64,000 bases of DNA from an uncultured bacterium (GTDB lineage Bacteria; Verrucomicrobiota; Kiritimatiellia; CAIKKV01; CAITUY01), in assembly GCA_903908715.1 (NCBI GenBank), contig CAIVSY010000053.1, positions 1-64,000 of the forward strand, in the 5' to 3' direction. Positions 1-8,005 of the stretch are shown here, in pieces (the first letter of the stretch is position 1; the number at the start of each line of letters is the position of its first letter). Made by a program: the position numbers and the translations under genes. Under the pieces are notes generated by a model. It did no database searches, was not told where the DNA came from, and saw nothing but the letters and a program-made list of their open reading frames with translations.

Positions 1-908
1 GCGGCAAACCTTCCATATCCGGGTCTCAGGCACGGACCGCACAAACCCATCGCCTGGAAAGCCCCCGCGCCAATCCGCACACGGCGGCGCCACTCCTCGC
101 CGATACGGGCAGGAGTCGGCTCCCTGGCGATTGCCCGCGGCTCGTACAGCATACGAAAACCCTGTTCCCGGACTTTCATACCCAACACAAAGTCATCCAC
201 AATCGTGTTATCCGGGATGTCCGACCAGAACAACTCCGCCCGCATGGCGTAGATGGCCCCGTTGGCACCCAGGCAGGAATCGAGACGGCTCTCCGCATGC
301 TTCATCAGGGTTTCGGCCCGCCAATAGAGATTCTCCCTTGTTTCCATGCCGTCTTCCGGATCCAGGAAGATCAGCCTGCCACAGACACCTCCAACCCTCG
401 GATCCGACAAAGGCGCCACAAGGTGGCGTAAGGCATCCGGCGCGAACATTGTATTGGCATCGGTGAAGGCGAGAACCGGTGGAGCACCGCCCCCGGCCGC
501 GCCGGGAACGGGAGCCGGGGGCATTGCGCTACCCGACAGCAACTTCAGCATCGCGGTCTTGCCTTGATTATTTTCCCGGACCACAACCTCCACATTCGGA
601 TGCGAATCCGCCCATTCCCTTGCGATTCCGGCCGTACGGTCCGTCCCGCCATCCACACCGACAAGAACCCGGATCCGATCCGCCGGATAATCCAGGGCAG
701 CCAGATTCTCCAGGCGCTGCCGAATCACCGTTTCCTCATTATGGGCGGAAAACAGGATCACGACCGGCGGACAGTATTCCCCCCGCTTGCCAATCTGGCG
801 GGGGCCGGGGCGGATTCTCCCCGCCACCATCATCACCAGTGGATACCCGATCCACGCATAGGCAAGGATCACGAGAAGAGCGAAAAGGATGATCAGCACG
901 GGTTCCAT
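1..908 (-). CDS. GT2 family glycosyltransferase, C-terminus off the left edge (partial)
   Basis: Hand translation of the minus strand from ATG at 906-908: MEPVLIILFALLVILAYAWIGYPLVMMVAGRIRPG...CPPVVILFSAHNEETVIRQRLENLAALDYPADRIRVLVGVDGGTDRTAGIAREWADSHPNVEVVVRENNQGKTAMLK; TM helix then GT-A motifs. Absent from ORF track because the stop is outside the window. Confidence 0.85.
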   Translation of the reverse strand, partial: MEPVLIILFALLVILAYAWIGYPLVMMVAGRIRPGPRQIGKRGEYCPPVVILFSAHNEETVIRQRLENLAALDYPADRIRVLVGVDGGTDRTAGIAREWADSHPNVEVVVRENNQGKTAMLKLLSGSAMPPAPVPGAAGGGAPPVLAFTDANTMFAPDALRHLVAPLSDPRVGGVCGRLIFLDPEDGMETRENLYWRAETLMKHAESRLDSCLGANGAIYAMRAELFWSDIPDNTIVDDFVLGMKVREQGFRMLYEPRAIAREPTPARIGEEWRRRVRIGAGAFQAMGLCGPCLRPGYGRFA

Positions 909-939
909 GGTTCAGCGTCCGGATTCCATCGCCACCGCG

Positions 940-1449
940 CTACCGGTTCACCACTCTTGCCGGAATGCCGACCACTGTGGCTCCGGCCGGGACATCTTCC
1001 ACCACCACGGCATTCGCGCCGATCTTGGCGCCGGGCCCGACCGTGACTCCGCCCAGCACCTTGGCCCCTGCCCCGATGAAAACCCCGTCCCCGATCACCG
1101 GTGACACCCCTTTTTCCGCGCCAATCGTCACCTGATGTTCAATGACCACATTCCGCCCGCCGCGCACGGAAGTATTGATGACAACCCCAAGGCTGTGGAC
1201 GAGCACAAGCCCCGGCCCGAAGTCGGCTCCCCGCCCGATGATGCACCCGCCAATCACGTTCAGTTTGTTCAGCAGCATGGCCAGCGGAACCAGCCGCTTC
1301 TGCTGTGCCCACTGCATCCAGCGGTAGACAATCATGGCATGCGTCCCGTCCGTGAACCGGGCCTTGATGAGACTCTTCAGTTTCTCATCGCCATACAGCC
1401 ACCGCGCCTTGGCGCAAAGGTCAGAGAGGATATAAGCAAAGGGATTCAT
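940..1449 (-). CDS. Serine acetyltransferase-like hexapeptide (left-handed beta-helix) acyltransferase
   Basis: Hexapeptide repeats ...[97 protein letters not shown]. Confidence 0.85.
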   Translation of the reverse strand: MNPFAYILSDLCAKARWLYGDEKLKSLIKARFTDGTHAMIVYRWMQWAQQKRLVPLAMLLNKLNVIGGCIIGRGADFGPGLVLVHSLGVVINTSVRGGRNVVIEHQVTIGAEKGVSPVIGDGVFIGAGAKVLGGVTVGPGAKIGANAVVVEDVPAGATVVGIPARVVNR

Positions 1450-1508
1450 AGGTATTGACTGAACGTCCGGGATATTATTGTTACTTAAGCGTGTTGATCA
1501 TGCAACGG

Positions 1509-2858
1509 TTACCTGTCAAGGCTATCACCCGGCTGACGGCCTCCCTGAAGGAACAGGGCCAACATTTCGTCAACCTTGGCAGACCATGTCTCATTCCTCA
1601 TGGAATCACTCAAGGCGATTCGTTGATCTATCGTCAAGGGTGTATCAATAATGCCCCGGACCATAGCCACAAACTCCTCATGGGTATGAGCCACACAACC
1701 TGAAGCACAGCGCTGGACCTCGGGTAACGCCGTCGAAACAACGGGACATCCCGCTGCCAGCATCTCGCGCAGTTTGATTGGATTCACCGCCCTCGTCAGG
1801 TCGTTAACAATAAAAGGTATAATGCCCACGGTAAAGCCCGCCACGTACGAGGGCAGTTCAGCAAAAGGCTTTGGTCCCGGAAGAGATATGTTTGGGATCC
1901 TGCGCAGCAGGGCAACATCCACGTCAGCCTTGCCGATCAGCATGACGCGCACCCCTGGAAGAGCCTGCGCTAATTTCACGATCAGAGCCTGATCCACCCA
2001 TTCAGACAACAAGCCGAAAAATCCAACCACCGGCAAATCGTCCCCCTGCACGTTTTTGCGATCCGCAAACAGCACTGGCCGGTGCCTTTCCTTGTTTGCC
2101 GAAATGGCACTTCGGAAATGATCCCAGTCCACTCCGTGGGGTATCAGCACCGTGTTGGGGTTATGAGCCTTGCAACGGTCGAACAGTTCACACGCGGACG
2201 CAATCACCAGATCTGCGTAAGCGCAACAACGTCGATCCATTTCCGTCATCATCCGTGAATCATAGGTACTGAACTGGTCCCAACGATCTACACAATGGTA
2301 CACAACGCGCGGGGCTTTTTGTGGGGCCATGGGCTTGAGCCGGGACCCTGTTCTCTTATTTTGATATCCGCCAACCCGTCGATCCCTTGTGCCCATTCGC
2401 CCGTCAAAACCCCTCATGGCTTCGGCCAACACAGGCACATAATTAATGAATACCGGATCCCGGAATCCCAGCCTCCAACCCCAGAACGCTATATGCAAAC
2501 GGCAAATCAAACCATTGAACCTTCTCACCAGCCCGAACTTAGGTAGCGGGATGAACAGCGGCGCAAGAACCCATAGCGAGCCAACAGCTCCCGCATCCTG
2601 CGCAACCGGGCCAGTGGTCTGCGAGCCCCGCGTGATGTCAGATTCTTTACGCACCCCGCGAAAGGCAGACACAACTTTTCGCATGATCTTCCAACGGTCA
2701 TGGCCGGACCCCAGGCTTGGAGTCCGCATACCTGCGCCCTCGATCCAGAGCACCCGATATCCCCGCCGCACCAGTTCCAATGCAATCCGGTGCTTACTCG
2801 TCGGGTTATCCCTGCCGGCACTCCATGCATTCGCAATGATGACAAAGTCCATAATCAC
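1509..2858 (-). CDS. GT4-type (GT-B) glycosyltransferase
   Basis: N-terminal Rossmann-like start, C-terminal ...VVGFFGLLSEWVDQALIVKLAQALPGVRVMLIGKADVD...NPIKLREMLAAGCPVVSTALPEVQ. Confidence 0.8.
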   Translation of the reverse strand: MIMDFVIIANAWSAGRDNPTSKHRIALELVRRGYRVLWIEGAGMRTPSLGSGHDRWKIMRKVVSAFRGVRKESDITRGSQTTGPVAQDAGAVGSLWVLAPLFIPLPKFGLVRRFNGLICRLHIAFWGWRLGFRDPVFINYVPVLAEAMRGFDGRMGTRDRRVGGYQNKRTGSRLKPMAPQKAPRVVYHCVDRWDQFSTYDSRMMTEMDRRCCAYADLVIASACELFDRCKAHNPNTVLIPHGVDWDHFRSAISANKERHRPVLFADRKNVQGDDLPVVGFFGLLSEWVDQALIVKLAQALPGVRVMLIGKADVDVALLRRIPNISLPGPKPFAELPSYVAGFTVGIIPFIVNDLTRAVNPIKLREMLAAGCPVVSTALPEVQRCASGCVAHTHEEFVAMVRGIIDTPLTIDQRIALSDSMRNETWSAKVDEMLALFLQGGRQPGDSLDR

Positions 2859-2866
2859 TCAGGTTT

Positions 2867-4429
2867 CTACACCTTACCCGACTCATTGATCAAATGCACA
2901 ATTGTATCTGCCATTCTGCGCCAGGAATACTTTCCCGCATACCGCTCCGCCATGGCCTGCCGGTCCACGCTCATTTCCAGCACTTCCTTCAAGGCTGCGG
3001 TCAAGCCGGCAACATCCTCCCTCCGGCATAGCCGCGCCGCAGGCTCATCCTGGAGCATTTCGCGGCAGGCGCCCACATCGGTTGCGACAACCGGCAACCC
3101 CGAGGCCAGCGCCTCCGCCACCACGTTCGGCATCCCCTCGCTCCGGCTCGTCAGACATAACACATCCGCCCGATTCATCCACAATGCCACTTCCGCATGC
3201 GGCCGACTGCCCAGGAAACGGACCTTGTCGGCAATGCCCAGTTCCCGCGCCTGGCGCTCAAGTTGCCTGCGCATGGGGCCGGAACCGATGATGACAAGGA
3301 GAAGTGAAGCGTGACGAGTGATGCGTACTGATTGAGCGGACTTAGCAGGAACGAGGCAGTTCAAAACACCCTCACCCTGGCCCTCTCCCGTAAAGGGAGA
3401 GGGAATTCCGGATCGTTGCGATACCCCACCGGCGTCATCTTCCGGTGAAGACACAAGGGGAGTCTTTGGCGCTTCCTCTTCCCTCTGTAGAGCAGCGAAG
3501 GCCCTCAACATCACATCCGGCCCCTTGACCGGGACAAGGTTGGCAATGAACAAAATGCACTGAGCCTTGCCCACAATTGGACTCCCGACTCCTGACTCCT
3601 TCCCACTGTCCCCCGGCTCCCGGCTCCGATACCGGAATAACCCGCCATCCACTCCATTGGGTACAACCTTGATCTTTGCAGGAGGAACGCCCGCGGCCAC
3701 AAGACGGTCAGCCAGACCCTGGGCGACACAAACGACGCCATTCACCTCGGCACAGGCATCAAGAATCATCCGCTTGCGCAACCTGGCTTTAAGGTGAAAA
3801 GTGTCAGAACCGAGGACCATCAACCAGAGTTGCGCTCCCGAGCCACGCAAAGCCCTCGCCACAGCGACGCCGTCAGGGTAAAGCCAGGAGGCGAGAAAAG
3901 AGACATCGGACATCAGACCACAGACTTCAGACTTGGGAAAACGAACGGGGCCCCGTGGTACAGACGAAGCATCCATGTCTACTAGCCCCTTCGCGCCTTC
4001 GCGTGAGATCCCTTCCTTCGAGGTCTCCTGTCCGATGTCCGTGGTCTGTCGTCTCCCAGCCCGCACCTGACTCCTCACTGCCCGGCAATAGAACCACCAG
4101 TTGATCGATCGGCCGATCAGGGGGAGGTAGAAGACCGGCAGGTACAGGGTATTTCCCCTGCTCTCTGCTTGCTGTTTTCCGCTTTCCTGTTCCCTGCAAT
4201 CCATCCCCTGCATCGGCGCCTTCCACTTCCGGATGGCCGGCCAGCGCCAGATCCGCCATTCGGGCACAAGGCAGATATTTTGGATTCTGGATTCTGGATT
4301 CTGGATTCCAATCACCATGGCCATCTCCCTGAACAACTGCGCATTGAACATACCGCGGGTCGGTTCGTCGGGACGTGGATAAAGGTTGGTAATGGTGAAG
4401 ATCATTGCAGGCGCACCGTCAATCCCCAA
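2867..4429 (-). CDS. GT4 family glycosyltransferase carrying several in-frame repeat-derived insertions
   Basis: ILFIANLVPVKGPDVMLRAFAAL...IIGSGPMRRQLERQARELGIADKVRFLGSRPHAEVALWMNRADVLCLTSRSEGMPNVVAEALASGLPVVATDVGACREML; inserted repeat peptides (IQNPESRIQN, RRQTTDIGQETSKEG, SPFTGEGQGEG). Confidence 0.85.
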   Translation of the reverse strand: MGIDGAPAMIFTITNLYPRPDEPTRGMFNAQLFREMAMVIGIQNPESRIQNICLVPEWRIWRWPAIRKWKAPMQGMDCREQESGKQQAESRGNTLYLPVFYLPLIGRSINWWFYCRAVRSQVRAGRRQTTDIGQETSKEGISREGAKGLVDMDASSVPRGPVRFPKSEVCGLMSDVSFLASWLYPDGVAVARALRGSGAQLWLMVLGSDTFHLKARLRKRMILDACAEVNGVVCVAQGLADRLVAAGVPPAKIKVVPNGVDGGLFRYRSREPGDSGKESGVGSPIVGKAQCILFIANLVPVKGPDVMLRAFAALQREEEAPKTPLVSSPEDDAGGVSQRSGIPSPFTGEGQGEGVLNCLVPAKSAQSVRITRHASLLLVIIGSGPMRRQLERQARELGIADKVRFLGSRPHAEVALWMNRADVLCLTSRSEGMPNVVAEALASGLPVVATDVGACREMLQDEPAARLCRREDVAGLTAALKEVLEMSVDRQAMAERYAGKYSWRRMADTIVHLINESGKV

Positions 4430-5687
4430 ATTGGATCATACCCGAACAACACTTATACAGGTTCTCATAACCCGCCAGCGTTGCTTCCATCGAATAGCAT
4501 TCGCGCACTCTGTGACGTGCGAAGTCCGCCCGAACCTTCATCCCTGCCCGGTCCTGCAGGAGAGCGGATAAAGCGCCCGGCCACTGGTTCTCATCCTGTG
4601 GCAGGATCACACCGCACCGGCCACCATCCACCACCCTGCCGCTTTCCCCAACGTCTGTCACCGCCACTGGAATACCCGAAGCCATTGCCTCCAGGAGACT
4701 GATCGGCAGCCCCTCACTCCGGGAGGGTAGCACAAAGAGATCCATTTCGGCATAGCTTGGCCTCGGATCCGGCTGAAATCCTGCGAAGGTCACATCTGCC
4801 GACATGCGAAGCGCATGAGCCTGTTGCTCCAGTGTTGCCCGTTCCGGCCCGTCGCCGACCATCAGCAATCTTGGCGGAACCCTGCCACCTGCGATTTCCA
4901 GTCGCCGGAACTCGCGAAAAGCAGCCAGCAACCTGTCATATCCCTTGATCTTCACCAAGCGGCCGACACTCCCTATACAGGGACGTAGCGACTCGCTGCA
5001 CGCAGTCCCCCGGTGCAACCCCGACTCCGGCAGCATGCCACTGCCGCCATGATCGTCAAGGCCCATCCTGCGGGACGTCGACACGCCTTTACCCCCATTC
5101 TCCTTTCGCCTATTTTCAAGTCCGAGGAACCTCTCCCACGGTATGCCATTCGCGATGACCAGGAGACTTTGCCTGGGAATGCGGTGCCGCACGGAAAGCT
5201 CTTCCGCAACACTCTCCGAAACCGCCACGGTCCGGCGGGTCAACCGCCACAGCAGCGCTGTTCGGAACCTGTTGGCCAACCCCTTGAAATGCGGGTTCGT
5301 CCCATGTTCCGTGTGAACATGGCAAACACCTGTGCCCATAGTGGCAATGGCCCCATACTGCCAAGCGGCGGCATTATGCGAATGCAGCACAGTCACTCGA
5401 AGTTCCCGGAGAAGGCGGCGGAGCCGTAACACGGCCGGGATGTCGAATGGTTTTCGCAACCGGCAGGCCTGCAGGCACCACAGAGACTGGCGGGACTGGA
5501 GGGCTCCATTGGGTGGGAATTCGTTGACCTCGGCTGCAAGGGCTCCATTTTCATCCAGACAAACTATCGAGGTAGAAAACGGATTCCTCCTATTGCGATC
5601 GTTCGTCCAGTCAACCACGAGGCGCTCCAACCCCCCGGGCGCCAAGGACAGAACAAGATGGCAAACCTTAGGAACTGTCATACCCAC
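4419..5687 (-). CDS. GT4 family glycosyltransferase
   Basis: HLVLSLAPGGLERLVVDW...VLHSHNAAAWQYGAIA...SVGRLVKIKGYDRLLAAFREF...LLMVGDGPERATLEQQAHAL...MDLFVLPSRSEGLPISLLEAMASGIPVAVTDVG. Confidence 0.9.
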   Translation of the reverse strand: MGMTVPKVCHLVLSLAPGGLERLVVDWTNDRNRRNPFSTSIVCLDENGALAAEVNEFPPNGALQSRQSLWCLQACRLRKPFDIPAVLRLRRLLRELRVTVLHSHNAAAWQYGAIATMGTGVCHVHTEHGTNPHFKGLANRFRTALLWRLTRRTVAVSESVAEELSVRHRIPRQSLLVIANGIPWERFLGLENRRKENGGKGVSTSRRMGLDDHGGSGMLPESGLHRGTACSESLRPCIGSVGRLVKIKGYDRLLAAFREFRRLEIAGGRVPPRLLMVGDGPERATLEQQAHALRMSADVTFAGFQPDPRPSYAEMDLFVLPSRSEGLPISLLEAMASGIPVAVTDVGESGRVVDGGRCGVILPQDENQWPGALSALLQDRAGMKVRADFARHRVRECYSMEATLAGYENLYKCCSGMIQFGD

Positions 5688-5856
5688 CTGCGCAAGCCAA
5701 TGCAGCCCATCGGCCTTACCTTTCCCCTATTATTCCTTAAAACATCCATGTACGACTCACTGTTCCGCTGGCGAACACCAACGGGCACCCTTCGTCCTGG
5801 CACTTGGTTATGTTACCTGCATTGCGAAACAGCAAATGATCGGGTATGATTATTCA

Positions 5857-6429
5857 ATGTTAACTAATGCACCTATGCTGGCGGCGATGGTGGTTTTCGC
5901 AGGGGGGCCCCATACCGAAACAAGGACTGATCTGGCTTGCGCCCTGCTCGAACGGTGCCAGCCCAAGCATGTCTACCTGACCGGCGTTGAATATCGCAAC
6001 ACTTCAAGCAATCTTGTTTCCAGAATCCGGTCACTCACGGCCGCATTGCCACATCCTCCAAGTGTAACAACAGACTCCTGCTCCAGCACCCTGGAAAGTT
6101 GCCGGCTCATCTCCAGCGAACTGCATCATGCCTATCCAGATGGGGGGACTATCACCATTGTGACATCAGACTACCATGCTGCCCGCGCCCGCTGGCTATT
6201 CAGCAGTTTTCTGCCCAAATCATTCCAGATCACCGTATGCGAATCCAAGGATATCCCGCCGAAATACCGATGGTCCACACCGCAAAATCGCCAATTGATA
6301 CGCGGTGAGTGTTTCAGCTGGCTCTATTGCTGGCCTCTTGGTCTCTCTTTCCGTTGTGGTTTGACTGCAGTGATCCCCCTTGCGACAATCTTAATCCTGA
6401 CCATCCTGTACACCTCCAAACGCACGTAA
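5857..6429 (+). CDS. DUF218 / SanA-YdcF-ElyC-like membrane protein
   Basis: MLAAMVVFAGGPHTETRTDLACALLERCQPKHVYLTGVEYRNTSSNLVSRI...TITIVTSDYHAARARWLFSSFLP plus C-terminal hydrophobic segment; start chosen inside ORF 5332..6429 because the upstream part overlaps the 5' end of the minus-strand GT4. Confidence 0.65.
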   Translation: MLTNAPMLAAMVVFAGGPHTETRTDLACALLERCQPKHVYLTGVEYRNTSSNLVSRIRSLTAALPHPPSVTTDSCSSTLESCRLISSELHHAYPDGGTITIVTSDYHAARARWLFSSFLPKSFQITVCESKDIPPKYRWSTPQNRQLIRGECFSWLYCWPLGLSFRCGLTAVIPLATILILTILYTSKRT

Positions 6430-6491
6430 ATCCCGGATTCGTCCCATTGCCGTATCGACGCCAGGAAGCATATACAGGCCTAGTCTCTCCA

Positions 6492-7073
6492 TTATGAGAT
6501 TTGGCGACAACCAGCGATGTCCGCCGGATCCATCACGCCACTCACCTGCTTCATATGCCATGGCGCCAGGTGCTGGACGAACTCGAATTGCGCCACGAAC
6601 TTTGGCGATTCCTCTGTTCCGTGCGCAAGAATCTCCCGCGTCTTCAGCTTGCCCGCCATACGGTATCGCCTGCAACGGTCTGCAAGCAAAGGGTCCTGCA
6701 CATGCAGGATATCAAACCCCTCATCCCTCAGGATCGGCCAGAGCTTCCGCCAGAAGCTCTTCTGCTCAAGATCATATCCGCTCTTCCAGCCCCAGCGCCA
6801 GGTAAAGCCGGGCGCCAGCCGCACCAGCCAGCGCGCCTGCCAGTCGCCTCGCTTGAGACATGGCAGGACCACAACCGACAGGCCACGCGGCACAGGCGAC
6901 TGCAATTCTGCCGCGCAAAAAAGAGTCACCGACAGTTCTGTCCCCGTCTCCCGACTCCTGCCCCCTGACTCCTGACTCCCATACTCCACCAGCGCCGCGG
7001 CTGTATCCAGCGCCCAGGTCTCGATCCCGCGGGTGACGTGGCCTAATCCGGAACTGGCGATGGCAATTTTCAC
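6492..7073 (-). CDS. N-terminal half only of a GT4-type glycosyltransferase
   Basis: GTG start at 7071-7073 (VKIAIASSGLGHVTRGIETWALDTAAAL...FDILHVQDPLLADRCRRYRM...EFVQHLAPWHMKQ), stop at 6492; GGAGG about 9 nt upstream of the GTG. Contains heptamer-derived peptide GSQESGGRSRETG. Confidence 0.65.
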   Translation of the reverse strand: MKIAIASSGLGHVTRGIETWALDTAAALVEYGSQESGGRSRETGTELSVTLFCAAELQSPVPRGLSVVVLPCLKRGDWQARWLVRLAPGFTWRWGWKSGYDLEQKSFWRKLWPILRDEGFDILHVQDPLLADRCRRYRMAGKLKTREILAHGTEESPKFVAQFEFVQHLAPWHMKQVSGVMDPADIAGCRQIS

Positions 7074-7077
7074 GGTT

Positions 7078-7719
7078 TCAGGCCTCCAACACCTTCCGGT
7101 AATAAGCGACATACTGGGGAATCACAGCGTCCGGGGAAAAGGTTTTAACCGCCCGTTCCCGCGCGTGAGCGCTATGAACACGCATCCACTCCGGGGTGAT
7201 CCCCTGGATGGACGCGGCCAGTCCACCCTCCCGGCTCATGTCCAAACCCAACCCGCCGGCGCCCGTCATCCAAGTCATGACCGGATGCGAATGGGTCAGG
7301 CACGGCAACCCGCTGGCGAGGGCTTCCAGGAGTGCTATGGGCATCATTTCGAACAATGAGGCCAGCGCAAACACATCCATTGCGCGATAGATACCGGGCA
7401 TTTGATCCCGCCCGCAATCCGTCAGGATCCGATAGCGGCCGGGGATCAGCGACTCCGCCAGCGCCAGGAGTTCATCCGTTTCATCCGTCCTTGCGCCTGC
7501 GACGACGAGAAAGGGTGAGGAGGGGATGCGTGCGAATTCCCGGATGAGATGATCCACGCGCTTATGGTTTTTCTTCACGGCTGCGACGCAACCGACGACG
7601 AATGCCTCTTCGGGGAGGCCCAATGTGCGGCGGCAGGCCTGTTTTTCCTGCAGATCAGCGGAAGGATGGAACTTTTCGCAATCGACAAAATTCGGGAGAG
7701 ATGTCCAGAGCCGTTTCAT
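7078..7719 (-). CDS. C-terminal half only of a GT4-type glycosyltransferase
   Basis: LPNFVDCEKFHP...LGLPEEAFVVGCVAAVKKNHKRVDHLIREFA...RAMDVFALASLFEMMPIALLEALASGLPCLTHSHPVMTWMTGAGGLGLDM; the frame upstream closes at a TGA (7777-7779) without an acceptor-domain half. Confidence 0.7.
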   Translation of the reverse strand: MKRLWTSLPNFVDCEKFHPSADLQEKQACRRTLGLPEEAFVVGCVAAVKKNHKRVDHLIREFARIPSSPFLVVAGARTDETDELLALAESLIPGRYRILTDCGRDQMPGIYRAMDVFALASLFEMMPIALLEALASGLPCLTHSHPVMTWMTGAGGLGLDMSREGGLAASIQGITPEWMRVHSAHARERAVKTFSPDAVIPQYVAYYRKVLEA

Positions 7720-7819
7720 GGGACAAAGGCAAGGCTGAATAAATGCTTTATCGCATGCGAAGCCCTTCGGGCAAGCTCAGGCCAGGCGCCGGGGAACACA
7801 AAGGGCGGTCACTTCTCTT

Positions 7820-8005
7820 CTTTGAATCTCCATTTAACATCGATGTACAGGATGCGAGTGAGGGGGGAAGGGGGAAGAGCAGAGGGGGGAAGAGGGAAGG
7901 GCATCCTGTCTATCCTGTTTATCCATGTTAATGAATCTTTGAAACTCAATTGCCATTTAACATCGATCCACAGGATGCACAGGATAAGTCGTCCAATCCC
8001 CAACC
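7820..8005. repeat. Degenerate 9-bp repeats (ATCCTGTNN type) in inverted orientation around 'CATTTAACATCGAT'
   Basis: catttaacatcgatgtacaggatg ... gcatcctgtctatcctgtttatccatgttaatg ... catttaacatcgatccacaggatgcacaggataag. Confidence 0.7.
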
